DNA from: an uncultured Alistipes sp.
Lineage (GTDB): Bacteria > Bacteroidota > Bacteroidia > Bacteroidales > Rikenellaceae
Assembly (NCBI GenBank): GCA_947367255.1
Contig: CANBCZ010000015.1
Span: 1 to 44,563 of the forward strand
DNA: 44,563 nucleotides
Direction: 5' to 3'
This document shows, in pieces, positions 1 to 7,867 of this stretch. Numbering within the stretch: the stretch's first letter is position 1; each line of letters begins with the position of its first letter. Both the position numbers and the translations under genes were made by a program. The notes under the pieces were generated by a model. That model had not been told where the DNA came from. It did no database searches and saw nothing but the letters and a program-made list of their open reading frames with translations.

Positions 1-2
1 AT

Positions 3-1154
3 CCGCCATATACAGGGGCAGTTCGCGGCTATCGCGAGGCGGCAATTCTCGGTATGCTCTATGTCCATACTATGCCTCAGGTTCAGCACTTTGCGACATC
101 ATCTGAACCCGATATGAGCTACAAGCACTTTACATACCCTTGTAAGATTATCGGTGCTGTAGTAAAGTTGGAGGTGCTTTTGGCAAAGACACTGCCGCAG
201 TATAGTGAAAATGCTATGGCAATTGCGAAGAGCGCTGCTCAGTTTCTTATTGATCATGCACGCAAGCCCGATGAGCCGTTAGCATACTTCCCGCCAACAT
301 ACTACAAGAATCTGATTGCATCAAAGCGCGCAAGCAATCAGGGAAAAACGATGGCTATGGAGGCAGCATCGGCAGGTGAGGCTTACCTCGATTTGTACGA
401 TGCTACGGGCGATAAACTATACCTTGAGCAGGCACTCGGCATTGCCGATACATATCTTCGTCTGCAGTGCGAGGATGGCTCTTGGCATATAAAGTACGAC
501 TTTGCTACAGGAGAACCTGTTAATGATAGTAAGGCTATGTTGCACCCGCTGCTTGGCTACTTCCTGCGCCTTGAGAAGGAGTATGGTCAGACAAAGTACA
601 CCAATGCGCGTATTCGTGGCGAGCGTTGGATGGCAGAACATATCCTCGAAAAGTTCGATATGACGGGTCAGTTCGAGGATGTTGCAGTAGAAAATATCAA
701 GCCATACGAAAATCTAACAAACTGCACTGCAGCCCCTTATGCATCATACCTCTTAAAGCGAGGTGCAAGCAGCGAGGAGATTGCCACTGCCTACGAGCTT
801 GTACGTTTTAGCGAAGACCAGTTTGTCTATTGGGATATGCCGGTAGGCGAAAAGGGTTACAAGCGCGATGCTACGCCATGCGTATACGAGCAGTACAAAT
901 ACACCATGCCTGTAGACGCAAGCACCTGCAATGTCTCTAACGCTATGCTCGACCTCTATGAGCAGACCGGTGACGAGCTTATGTTTGCAAAGGCAAAGGC
1001 GCTGATTGACAACATAACCGTTGTGCAGTGTGTCAATACCGGAAAGATTCCAACCACTTGGCGCATCCGCTTCGGCTATAACCCTACATTCTGGACAAAC
1101 TGCTCATATAGCTCTATATGCACACTGCTGCGTTTGGACAAACTGACAAAATAG
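3..1154 (+). CDS. Helical-toroid (six-hairpin-like) protein, 5'-truncated by the window edge
   Basis: The frame is open to the left edge with no stop, so the first ATG (54) is internal and the gene starts upstream; 383 residues are visible. Motifs such as AGEAYLDLYDATGDKLYLEQAL, read as shorter repeats of paired helices (AYLDLYDATGD, LDLYEQTGD), recur with Gly/Asp-rich turns and conserved Trp and Tyr. This resembles the (alpha/alpha) toroid of glycosidases, epimerases and polysaccharide lyases. I cannot assign a family or substrate. No signal peptide can be judged because the N-terminus is missing. The gene ends 57 nt before the sigma factor and could be transcribed with it. A role in carbohydrate processing is inference only. 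Confidence 0.6.
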   Translation, partial: PPYTGAVRGYREAAILGMLYVHTMPQVQHFATSSEPDMSYKHFTYPCKIIGAVVKLEVLLAKTLPQYSENAMAIAKSAAQFLIDHARKPDEPLAYFPPTYYKNLIASKRASNQGKTMAMEAASAGEAYLDLYDATGDKLYLEQALGIADTYLRLQCEDGSWHIKYDFATGEPVNDSKAMLHPLLGYFLRLEKEYGQTKYTNARIRGERWMAEHILEKFDMTGQFEDVAVENIKPYENLTNCTAAPYASYLLKRGASSEEIATAYELVRFSEDQFVYWDMPVGEKGYKRDATPCVYEQYKYTMPVDASTCNVSNAMLDLYEQTGDELMFAKAKALIDNITVVQCVNTGKIPTTWRIRFGYNPTFWTNCSYSSICTLLRLDKLTK

Positions 1155-1211
1155 TCTACTACAGATTGTAATAATCGGTCGTATTTACAGTCTTATATAC
1201 AAAACCGAGAT

Positions 1212-1739
1212 ATGACCGACCTTGAACTGATAACCCGAATAGTTGTGCATAACGACACAGAGGCATTCTCTATCGTTATGCACAGATATTCGGGTCTTGT
1301 CTTCTCTACGGCACTCGGCATTACAAAGGATTACGCCCTTGCCGAGGAGGTTATGCAGTTGGCGTTTATCAAAGCCTACAAAAACCTGCACAATTGGCGC
1401 GGAGGAACATCACTTGCTCCATACCTAAATATAATAACGCACAATCAGGCTATAGACTGCCTAAACAAGCGACAGAGGGAGCGGCACAGCGACATTGAGG
1501 GCATCCCGATTACCGACGAGGAGTGTTCGGCAGAACACCACGCACTGCTCGATGCAATGGATAGGGCAATAGAACGGCTGACGGCTGATGAACGTAATAT
1601 TATCGAGATGCACTACTACCAAAAACTAAAGACAAAAGAGATTGCAGAGCTGACGGGACAGAGCGAATCAAACATACTTGTCCGCCTGCACAGAATAAGG
1701 GCAAAACTTAAAAAACTGATTACAGATGAAAGAGATTAA
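1212..1739 (+). CDS. ECF-type RNA polymerase sigma-70 factor
   Basis: 175 residues, a normal length for an ECF sigma factor. Region 2 spans about residues 10-75 (HRYSGLVFSTAL, then AEEVMQLAFIKAYKNLHNW, the usual core-binding and -10 recognition helices). Region 4 spans about 115-170 (LTADERNIIEMHYYQ, then an HTH around TKEIAELTGQSESNILVRLHR). There is no extended region 1 or 3. It would redirect RNA polymerase to a small regulon. The next gene starts inside its 3' end (14-nt overlap), so the two are translationally linked. No FecR-type anti-sigma gene is adjacent; the two small downstream membrane proteins may play that role, which is inference. Confidence 0.92.
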   Translation: MTDLELITRIVVHNDTEAFSIVMHRYSGLVFSTALGITKDYALAEEVMQLAFIKAYKNLHNWRGGTSLAPYLNIITHNQAIDCLNKRQRERHSDIEGIPITDEECSAEHHALLDAMDRAIERLTADERNIIEMHYYQKLKTKEIAELTGQSESNILVRLHRIRAKLKKLITDERD

Positions 1740-2046
1740 CGATAACGAGTTGGATTTACTAATCTCTCAGAGCCTACAACGCCAACATATCTTTGAGAGG
1801 GTCAGCGCCGAGGCTCTTGATGCAGCAAAACGCTACAACCGTCAGCGCAAGGCAAAACAGGCGCTGCGTCTTGTCGGTTTTGCCTTCGGCGTGCCGACTT
1901 TTCTTGCCATTATGGGCTATGGAGCGTACAGCATTTCGACTATGAATGGTGGGGTGATGGGCTATGTTGCCGCCACAATTACCATTGTATCAGCCATTGC
2001 TGCAGCGACATACTCGGTTGCAAATTTTTCTTTGGACGAGGTGTAA
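1726..2046 (+). CDS. Small two-helix membrane protein coupled to the ECF sigma factor
   Basis: 106 residues. The N-terminal 45 residues are charged and helical (DNELDLLISQSLQRQHIF, then basic KRYNRQRKAKQ). Two hydrophobic segments follow at about 48-68 and 76-98, with a short acidic tail. I do not recognise a named family. The start lies inside the sigma gene, 14 nt before its stop codon, which argues for translational coupling. A cytoplasmic helical N-terminus plus membrane anchor, co-expressed with an ECF sigma, is what a small membrane-bound anti-sigma looks like, but no known anti-sigma motif is visible. Confidence 0.75.
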   Translation: MKEINDNELDLLISQSLQRQHIFERVSAEALDAAKRYNRQRKAKQALRLVGFAFGVPTFLAIMGYGAYSISTMNGGVMGYVAATITIVSAIAAATYSVANFSLDEV

Positions 2047-2101
2047 TAAAACACTATCAGTCAAGTCTTTAATATGAAGTTGAACTAAAACAAATACTAT
2101 T

Positions 2102-2524
2102 ATGGATTACAATCTTTCCAATCTTATCGAGTACATTATGGGCAGTATCTTGACAGCAGCTGCCATTATCACACCGATTGTACTATTCTTTGTGGCCTAC
2201 ATCCGCAACAAGAGAGCCGAGCACGAACTGCGTATGCGACTTTTAGAGAACGGCTCCGATCCGGAACTTGCCAAAGTGCTTATTGAGAGCAAACTAAAAA
2301 AGGAGCCAAAGCTCGTTATGCTCCGTATCGGTCTCCCGGCTATCTTCGCCTCTATTTTCGGTAGCGGTTTTGTCTATCTGCTCAATAAATACGCCGATAA
2401 AGATTTCGAGGGGGCAATCCTTCTTTTAATCCTTATGATTGCCTTCGGCATCGGACTCGGTCTTGTCGCAGCCCTTATTCTCGAACGCAAACTGCTCAAA
2501 AAACAACCAAACACCGAAGAATAA
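2102..2524 (+). CDS. DUF6249-like membrane protein
   Basis: 140 residues. One N-terminal membrane helix (about 10-33) is followed by a charged helical stretch with RAEHELRMRLLENGSDPELA, then two further hydrophobic segments (about 72-92 and 100-126) and a basic, acid-ended tail. The pattern helix - RMRLLENG - two helices is typical of the small DUF6249 proteins found beside ECF sigma genes in Bacteroidetes; that family name is from memory of the pattern. It lies 55 nt after the preceding gene and ends before a hairpin terminator, so it is probably the last gene of the sigma operon. Its molecular role is not known to me. Confidence 0.72.
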   Translation: MDYNLSNLIEYIMGSILTAAAIITPIVLFFVAYIRNKRAEHELRMRLLENGSDPELAKVLIESKLKKEPKLVMLRIGLPAIFASIFGSGFVYLLNKYADKDFEGAILLLILMIAFGIGLGLVAALILERKLLKKQPNTEE

Positions 2525-2554
2525 TTAGTACTAATATATTTAGACGTGTTTCCG

Positions 2555-2577
2555 GAGTCCGCACTGCGGGCTCTTTT
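2555..2577 (+). terminator. Rho-independent terminator after the sigma-factor operon
   Basis: An 8-bp GC-rich stem (2555-2562 with 2566-2573, one G-T pair) with a 3-nt loop is followed by TTTT. It lies about 30 nt after the stop of the DUF6249-like gene. Confidence 0.7.
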
Positions 2578-2610
2578 GGTTAATAACATACATTACTGAA
2601 CCTATAGCAA

Positions 2611-2644
2611 GAATAAACGGAGGCGAGATTTGTACTCGCCTCCG
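2611..2644 (-). terminator. Terminator of the BspA-like lipoprotein operon
   Basis: A perfect 10-bp stem (2618-2627 with 2635-2644), 7-nt loop. Read on the minus strand it is followed by TTTATTC. It lies 6 nt past the stop of the small membrane protein gene, so it ends the minus-strand transcript coming from 4768. Confidence 0.75.
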
Positions 2645-2650
2645 CTTGGT

Positions 2651-2968
2651 TTACCAAGATATAATATTCTTCAATTTAGATATTTTACTTTCTTCACATT
2701 GTTTTTTAGAATATTCATATCGAAGTTTATGGCATTTTGCTTTTACAATCTTCTTTACACAATATTCGTAAGTATAAAGAATAAGCGTAACGAACATTGA
2801 AGACATTGAGAATAACAAAAATGCCCAACAAACATATATTAAACATTCTCCATTATCACATCTGTCCGCAAAGAATACGCCCAAATATGCAAGTATTAGA
2901 CATATTAAATTTTGATTGAAGTATTTGCCACTAAAAATTGAAAATACGCTGTTCATATTCTTATTCAT
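2651..2968 (-). CDS. Small hypothetical membrane protein
   Basis: 105 residues with two hydrophobic segments (about 19-34 and 44-66), then a strongly basic, Cys-containing tail (YEYCVKKIVKAKCHKLRYEYS). No family recognised. Its start codon overlaps the 3' end of the BspA-like gene by 8 nt, so it is the last gene of that transcript. The sequence is AT-rich and uses A/T-ending codons, unlike the housekeeping genes in this window, as do the two lipoprotein genes upstream. The overlap and terminator position support it being real, but no function can be proposed. Confidence 0.6.
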   Translation of the reverse strand: MNKNMNSVFSIFSGKYFNQNLICLILAYLGVFFADRCDNGECLIYVCWAFLLFSMSSMFVTLILYTYEYCVKKIVKAKCHKLRYEYSKKQCEESKISKLKNIISW

Positions 2969-4145
2969 TAAAATCGTACGGTTCTATACTTTTTGCATAA
3001 TGACTCCAATAGTTTGAAGCCTTATACGCATCTACAGAGCTTCTTGGTACATAAATTTTACGACTAGATGTATTGTCATAAAACATATTCCCTCCTACTC
3101 CTATGGTTGGTGGAATGACAGGTTTACAATATACACTACCCAAACGGCTACAATACCCAAAAGCCTCATGCCCAATCTCAGTAACGCCACAACCAATTGT
3201 TACCGTTCTCAAATTAGTACATCTATGAAAAGCACCTTCTCCGATTATCGTTGTTTCATCAGGGATAACAACACCTCTTAAACTACTACAATCAGCAAAT
3301 GCATACCACTTAATCATTGCAACATTTTCTCCTATAGTTAGATCTATCAAACCTGTACAAAGTTGAAATGCATTCGAACCAATAATTGTAACGCTATTAG
3401 GAATAATTACACTTTTCAAACTACCACATTTATAGAACGCATACGAACTAATTTCCGTAACACCATTGCCAATTATTACACTTGTCAGACTACTACACTC
3501 ATTGAATGCAGATGGGTTAATCAAAGTAGTACCATTGCCAATAGTTACTTTTGTAAGTGAGGTGCAATTTTGAAATGCACTAACTCCGATTGTAGTAACA
3601 CCATCTGGAATAATTACATCAGTCAATGCAGTACAGCCATAGAATGTACATCTAGAACCTATTGAAGTAACACTTTCAGGAATTGTAATATCATCCAATG
3701 AAGTACAGCCAAGAAATGTATCATTTCCAATCATAGTCAATGTTGCCGGCAATATTACTCTTCGTAAATTACAACAACCTTCAAACACTCCATCTTCATA
3801 TTTATCAGAACTTACTTCATAAGCGGAGGGTGTCAGCTTTTTTAGTCCTTCTGGCAATATAACATATGTAAGACTTTTACATCCATAAAAAGCACCTTGT
3901 ATAGTTTTAATATCTGAATTAAAATGCAAGCGGCCAACTCCATCTACGTATGTATTTGACACTAAATACGCCCCATCAAAATAGGCTTCTTCATGAAGCT
4001 CTATTGGGTAATTATCCAATGTCTTGTAAATAATCTCGTTACGAGCACAAGTCAGCGTTAGAAAATCCTTTTCATTATTAAAATCCAGTTTTTCGCAACC
4101 CCAAGATAGGGTAGCAACTAACGCTATAATCAAAAACTTTTTCAT
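2961..4145 (-). CDS. BspA-like leucine-rich repeat surface lipoprotein
   Basis: 394 residues. A signal peptide ends at Cys17 (TLSWGC), so it is probably a lipoprotein. From about residue 75 it is built of LRR_5 (BspA/TpLRR) repeats of about 23 residues, consensus C-x-L-x-x-V-x-I-P-x-x-V-T-x-I-G-x-x-A-F, with around eleven copies (for example GCTALTDVIIPDGVTTIG). The C-terminal module (YCKPVIPPTIG, then IYVPRSSVDAYK and YAKSIEPYDF) is shared with the lipoprotein encoded just upstream. BspA-like proteins bind host or bacterial surface ligands; the target here is unknown. It follows the upstream paralogue by 14 nt. Confidence 0.9.
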   Translation of the reverse strand: MKKFLIIALVATLSWGCEKLDFNNEKDFLTLTCARNEIIYKTLDNYPIELHEEAYFDGAYLVSNTYVDGVGRLHFNSDIKTIQGAFYGCKSLTYVILPEGLKKLTPSAYEVSSDKYEDGVFEGCCNLRRVILPATLTMIGNDTFLGCTSLDDITIPESVTSIGSRCTFYGCTALTDVIIPDGVTTIGVSAFQNCTSLTKVTIGNGTTLINPSAFNECSSLTSVIIGNGVTEISSYAFYKCGSLKSVIIPNSVTIIGSNAFQLCTGLIDLTIGENVAMIKWYAFADCSSLRGVVIPDETTIIGEGAFHRCTNLRTVTIGCGVTEIGHEAFGYCSRLGSVYCKPVIPPTIGVGGNMFYDNTSSRKIYVPRSSVDAYKASNYWSHYAKSIEPYDFNE

Positions 4146-4159
4146 AGACTGACTGTTAA

Positions 4160-4768
4160 TTAGTTTTCAAAATCGTAACCTTTGATATACTCTGCATATC
4201 GACTCCAATCTGCGTGCTTTTTGTAAGCTTCAACAGACTGAGTTGGAACATAAATGGTAAACAGTAACTCATTAAAGTCCTCAAAATTTTGGGACGCACT
4301 TATAGCTGGCGGAGTAATTGGCTTGCAATATACATTTTCAAGAATATAGTTAAAGGCAAAAACTGCGTGTTCAACAGTTTGTACACTTTTGCCAATAGTT
4401 ACATCTTTCAATGCATAACTATCACAAAATACTTCATGTTCTAAGATAGTGACATTATCCGGAATGATGATATTGTTCAAATTTTCACAAGAGAATGTAC
4501 ACGGCTCAAGTTTCGTTAATCCGGTAAAATATTGCAGTTCATCAAAAGAAACAATATTTGTTTCTTCGAAAATTTCGTTTACTGTAGTAACACTAGCTGC
4601 TTCATTGTACGACAATTCTCCATCAGAATTTGCATCCCAATTCTCAATACAGATTTGCTTGACGAGTTGATCCTTAAACACAATGTTTTGTTCATCATTT
4701 TTGAGTTGCTCGCAACCTACATTAAACAATGTGCACAATGCACCACACAAAAAAGATAACTTTTTCAT
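4160..4768 (-). CDS. Short BspA-like lipoprotein with an EF-hand/dockerin-like loop
   Basis: 202 residues. The signal peptide ends at Cys19 (LFNVGC), a likely lipid attachment site. At about residues 44-58 there is a calcium-loop-like sequence, DANSDGELSYNEA, as in EF hands and dockerin-type modules. Two or three LRR_5 repeats follow (NNIIIPDNVTILEHEVF, KDVTIGKSVQTVEHAVF). The C-terminal YVPTQSVEAYK and YAEYIKGYDF module matches that of the next gene, so the two are paralogues. It is the first gene of a three-gene minus-strand transcript. No TAnnTTTG box is obvious upstream; the region before it is the foldback array. Confidence 0.87.
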   Translation of the reverse strand: MKKLSFLCGALCTLFNVGCEQLKNDEQNIVFKDQLVKQICIENWDANSDGELSYNEAASVTTVNEIFEETNIVSFDELQYFTGLTKLEPCTFSCENLNNIIIPDNVTILEHEVFCDSYALKDVTIGKSVQTVEHAVFAFNYILENVYCKPITPPAISASQNFEDFNELLFTIYVPTQSVEAYKKHADWSRYAEYIKGYDFEN

Positions 4769-4862
4769 AATAATTTGAATTAGTTTTTACCCACCAACTC
4801 CGATTGAGTATTATACAAAAAAAGAAAGTGTGGAGTTGATTTTCGTTTAATTGTTAGAAGGT

Positions 4863-4997
4863 TGTGGTAGAACCCTGCGATAATAAACGATACAATGCCC
4901 CACACCTGTAATATGCCAATATATTGGTGTGGATACACCAATAGCATATATACAAGAGAGGTGTTGTTCGTATCCTATCGCTTTGAAAACTACCACA
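4863..4997. repeat. 135-bp imperfect palindrome (foldback)
   Basis: I can pair 43 bases: 4863-4870 with 4990-4997 (8), 4877-4882 with 4976-4981 (6), 4889-4893 with 4970-4974 (5), 4902-4907 with 4959-4964 (6), 4908-4910 with 4951-4953 (3), 4911-4916 with 4944-4949 (6) and 4922-4930 with 4935-4943 (9), with a GGAT loop. The result is one long bulged hairpin with no T-run on either side, so it is not a simple terminator. Two overlapping minus-strand reading frames across it are most simply a by-product of the palindrome. It could be a structured RNA or a MITE-like repeat. Confidence 0.7.
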
Positions 4998-5005
4998 TTC
5001 TCTAA

Positions 5006-5094
5006 CAAGGACTGCGAAAACACTTTCAATATGTCTGCTATCTTGCAATAGCACCACAAATTTAGGAAAAGTTTCGCAAACAAACAACACCTTG
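5006..5094. repeat. Second foldback in the pheT downstream region
   Basis: CAAGG at 5006-5010 pairs with CCTTG at 5090-5094, and TGCGAAA at 5013-5019 with TTTCGCA at 5072-5078. An inner hairpin (GCTAT / ATAGC) lies near 5037-5052. Pairing is weaker than in the neighbouring element, so this is a tentative call. It follows the first foldback by only 8 nt. Confidence 0.4.
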
Positions 5095-5120
5095 CGGAGC
5101 ATTGCAATACAATAAAACAA

Positions 5121-5158
5121 AATTAAGCTGACTAAAATAATATTTAGCCAACTTAATT
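5121..5158. repeat. AT-rich hairpin
   Basis: AATTAAG (5121-5127) pairs with CTTAATT (5152-5158), and CTAAA (5132-5136) with TTTAG (5143-5147), with symmetrical 4-nt internal loops. It is part of the run of foldbacks between the lipoprotein genes and pheT. Confidence 0.5.
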
Positions 5159-5221
5159 ATAGAGGTTATTTCTTGCACCAATTTGTTGTCAGAGTTTGTA
5201 CTACGATTACACCCTGCACTC

Positions 5222-5350
5222 ATTTTAGCGTCAGAACGGGGCAGATACTCCGCTCGGCATATAAAACAGCGAAGGGCTGTACTTATGCGTACTGCCCTTT
5301 GCTGATTTTATATGTTAGCGGAGATAGGTGCCCCGTTATCACGCTAAAAT
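5222..5350. repeat. 129-bp long palindrome abutting the pheT stop codon
   Basis: The ends are perfect 10-bp inverted repeats (ATTTTAGCGT at 5222, ACGCTAAAAT ending at 5350). Further arms match in register: AACGGGGCA (9), CTCCGCT (7), CATATAAAA (9), CAGC (4), AAGGGC (6) and GTAC (4), about 49 paired bases around the loop TTATGC (5283-5288). The right end overlaps the first base of the pheT stop codon, so pheT mRNA would carry it as a giant 3' hairpin. There is no following T-run on the minus strand. It may be a MITE-like element, an mRNA 3'-end stabiliser or a structured RNA. Confidence 0.85.
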
Positions 5351-7812
5351 TAGCGGATTGTGGCGCCACACTGCTTCTCAAACGCCGCCTGCAAATTAGC
5401 CATAGTGCGCTCGATAGCCTTATCAGTCAGAGTCTGGCTCTTATCCTCGAGGATAAACGAGAGAGCGTATGACTTCTTGCCCTCAGGGAGCTTATCGCCC
5501 TCGTATACATCGAAGAGAGCAACACTCTTGAGCAGCTTACGCTCGGTAGCAAATGCGATAGCGCGAAGAGCAGAGAAGTTCACGTTCTTATTGACAAGCA
5601 GAGCAAGGTCACGCTTAACCTCAGGGTACTTCGAGAGCTCTGTCACGGTAATCTTATGCTTGCGAGTAGCCTTTACGAGCAGGTCAAAGTCGATCTCGGC
5701 GAAGAATAGATCCTGCTTGATACCCATTGTCTTGCAGAGCTTGCTTGAAATCTGACCCATCCAAATAAGCGGTTTATTATTGATATAGAGGCAGATAGCA
5801 TCACCAAAGATATCGAAATTGCAGCTCTCGCACTTAAGGTCGTAGATATTAAGACCGAAGCGCTTGAGCAGCAGCTCTACAGATGCACGCAGGGTAAAGA
5901 ATGACGTAGGGGTGCTCTTGCAGTTCCAAGATGGAGCGCTGTCGTTACCTGTAACGGCGATAGCGAGGCGATAGTTCTCAGAGTATGCAGCGAGTGGATT
6001 CTCCTCGGTTGCTGCCTCAGCATTGTAGTAGTAGCAGTTACCTGCCTCATAGAGCTTGAGATCTGAGTTCTTGTGGTTGATATTGAGCGCCACAGCCTCC
6101 AGCACATTGAAGGCGAGGGTCTGACGCATAACATTAAGATCTGCAGAGAGCGGGTTGAGAATCTTCACGCAGTTCTCAGCCTTGTAGCACTCCAGACCAT
6201 CATAGTAAGCAGCCTTTGTGAGTGAGTTTGACATAATCTCGGTGTAGCCACGCGCAGTGAGCATATCCGAAACCATATTTACAAGGCGGTTCTTATCAGG
6301 CTTCTGAACATACGAAAGGGTAGAGTTCACGTGCTCAGGAATCTCAACGTTGTTATAGCCGTAGATACGCAGTACATCCTCCACGAGGTCTGCCTCACGC
6401 TGTACATCCACACGGTATGGCGGAACAGCAACAGAGAGAACGCCATTCTCCTCCTTCTCGATAACAACATCGAGGGCTGCGATAATACCCTTGATAGTCT
6501 CGTCGGCAATATCCTTACCGATAAGCATCTTTGCACGAGAGAGCGAGAAGTCGAAACGGAACGGCTCAACCTTTACAGGGTAGAGGTCGGTAATCTCGCT
6601 GCTGATTGTACCACCTGCAAGCTCCTTGAAGAGCAGAGCAGCACGCTTGAGGGCATATACCTGCATATTAGGGTCTACACCGCGCTCGAAGCGGAAAGAA
6701 GAATCGGTATTGAGTCCGTGACGCTTTGCGCTCTTACGAACCGATACAGGGTTGAAATATGCGCTCTCGATAAAGATATCGGTAGTTGTCTCGCTAACGC
6801 CCGAATCAAGTCCGCCATATACACCTGCAAGGCACATAGGACGCTCTGCAGAGCAGATCATAAGGTCGGCAGCAGAGAGTTTGCGCTCCACGCCATCGAG
6901 AGTTACAAACAAAGTACCCTCCTCGCAGTTGCGAACCACAATCTTGCCACCCTCAATCTTACTTGCATCAAAGGCGTGCAGCGGCTGACCAAGCTCAAAG
7001 AGCACGAAGTTGGTAATATCGACAAGGTTGTTCTTTGGGTTGATACCCGCAGCACGCAGATAGTTCTGCATCCAATCCGGTGACGGAGCAATCTTACAAC
7101 CCTTGACAGTTACACCTGAGTAACGAGGGCAAGCGTCAGTATTTACAACCTCCACATCAATCTTAAGGTCGTTATTATCAACTGCAAACTCCTCTACGCT
7201 CGGCATACGGAGCTCGGCACGCTGACCCTGACTCTTGAGATAAGCGACAATATCACGCGCAACACCGATGTGAGATGCAGCATCTACACGGTTTGGAGTA
7301 AGACCGATAGCGATGAGGTAGTCATCCTCGATATTGTAGTACTCACGAGCCGGAGTACCCACAACAGCATCCTCCGGAAGCTCGATAATACCTGCGTGGC
7401 TTGAGCCGATACCCAGCTCATCCTCTGCGCAGAGCATACCGAGTGACTCGACACCGCGAATCTTGCTGCGCTTAATCTTAAAGCCCTCGGTTGCATCAAC
7501 AGGGTAGAGCACTGCACCAACTGTAGCGCACATAACCTTCAGACCCTGACGGCAGTTAGCTGCACCGCAGACAATGTTGAGTGGAGCCTCAGCACCCACA
7601 TCAACGGTAGTTATATGGAGGTGGTCAGAGTCCGGATGATCCTCACAAGTGAGTACCTGACCCACTACAACACCCTCAAGACCACCACGAATGGTCTCAA
7701 CCTTCTCGAAACCCTCAACCTCAAGACCGATATCGGTCAGAAGGGTTGCAACCTGCTCTGCCGACAGATCAATATCGGCATAATTTTTAAGCCATTTGAA
7801 CGAAATATTCAT
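5350..7812 (-). CDS. pheT: Phenylalanine--tRNA ligase beta subunit
   Basis: 820 residues, the normal length of the bacterial PheT chain. An N-terminal EMAP-type tRNA-binding fold (about 40-150: VVVGQVLTCEDHPDSDHL, then IVCGAANCRQG) is followed by the B3/B4 editing domain (ITNFVLFELGQPLHAFDASKI), B5 (PYRVDVQREADLVEDVLRIYG), a catalytic-like core, and a C-terminal ferredoxin-fold anticodon-binding domain (SKYPEVKRDLALLVNKNVNF). With PheS it charges tRNA-Phe; pheS is not in this window, so the two subunits are not adjacent here. A -7 box TATCTTTG lies at 7843-7850. The stop codon touches the 129-bp palindrome. Confidence 0.98.
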   Translation of the reverse strand: MNISFKWLKNYADIDLSAEQVATLLTDIGLEVEGFEKVETIRGGLEGVVVGQVLTCEDHPDSDHLHITTVDVGAEAPLNIVCGAANCRQGLKVMCATVGAVLYPVDATEGFKIKRSKIRGVESLGMLCAEDELGIGSSHAGIIELPEDAVVGTPAREYYNIEDDYLIAIGLTPNRVDAASHIGVARDIVAYLKSQGQRAELRMPSVEEFAVDNNDLKIDVEVVNTDACPRYSGVTVKGCKIAPSPDWMQNYLRAAGINPKNNLVDITNFVLFELGQPLHAFDASKIEGGKIVVRNCEEGTLFVTLDGVERKLSAADLMICSAERPMCLAGVYGGLDSGVSETTTDIFIESAYFNPVSVRKSAKRHGLNTDSSFRFERGVDPNMQVYALKRAALLFKELAGGTISSEITDLYPVKVEPFRFDFSLSRAKMLIGKDIADETIKGIIAALDVVIEKEENGVLSVAVPPYRVDVQREADLVEDVLRIYGYNNVEIPEHVNSTLSYVQKPDKNRLVNMVSDMLTARGYTEIMSNSLTKAAYYDGLECYKAENCVKILNPLSADLNVMRQTLAFNVLEAVALNINHKNSDLKLYEAGNCYYYNAEAATEENPLAAYSENYRLAIAVTGNDSAPSWNCKSTPTSFFTLRASVELLLKRFGLNIYDLKCESCNFDIFGDAICLYINNKPLIWMGQISSKLCKTMGIKQDLFFAEIDFDLLVKATRKHKITVTELSKYPEVKRDLALLVNKNVNFSALRAIAFATERKLLKSVALFDVYEGDKLPEGKKSYALSFILEDKSQTLTDKAIERTMANLQAAFEKQCGATIR

Positions 7813-7842
7813 ATCTTGATACCTATATTATTTTCAGACCCG

Positions 7843-7850
7843 CAAAGATA
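7843..7850 (-). promoter_or_regulatory. -7 box of the pheT promoter
   Basis: TATCTTTG on the minus strand fits the Bacteroidetes TAnnTTTG consensus and would give a leader of roughly 25-30 nt before the pheT ATG. Confidence 0.55.
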
Positions 7851-7867
7851 GTAAAAAATTTGACAAC

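Noticed and set aside
4861..5100. Possible CRISPR repeat or tracrRNA remnant
   Set aside because: The GTTGTGG-like start reminded me of type II repeats, but there is only one copy, no regular spacing and no cas gene; the stretch is better explained as a foldback.
4847..5120. Two overlapping minus-strand reading frames of 86-88 residues
   Set aside because: They lie across the 135-bp palindrome and its neighbour; open frames arise easily from the inverted repeats, the proteins show no domain, and no -7 box precedes them.
6331..7083. 250-residue plus-strand frame opposite pheT
   Set aside because: Shadow of pheT; low-complexity Cys/Leu/Thr composition and no promoter.
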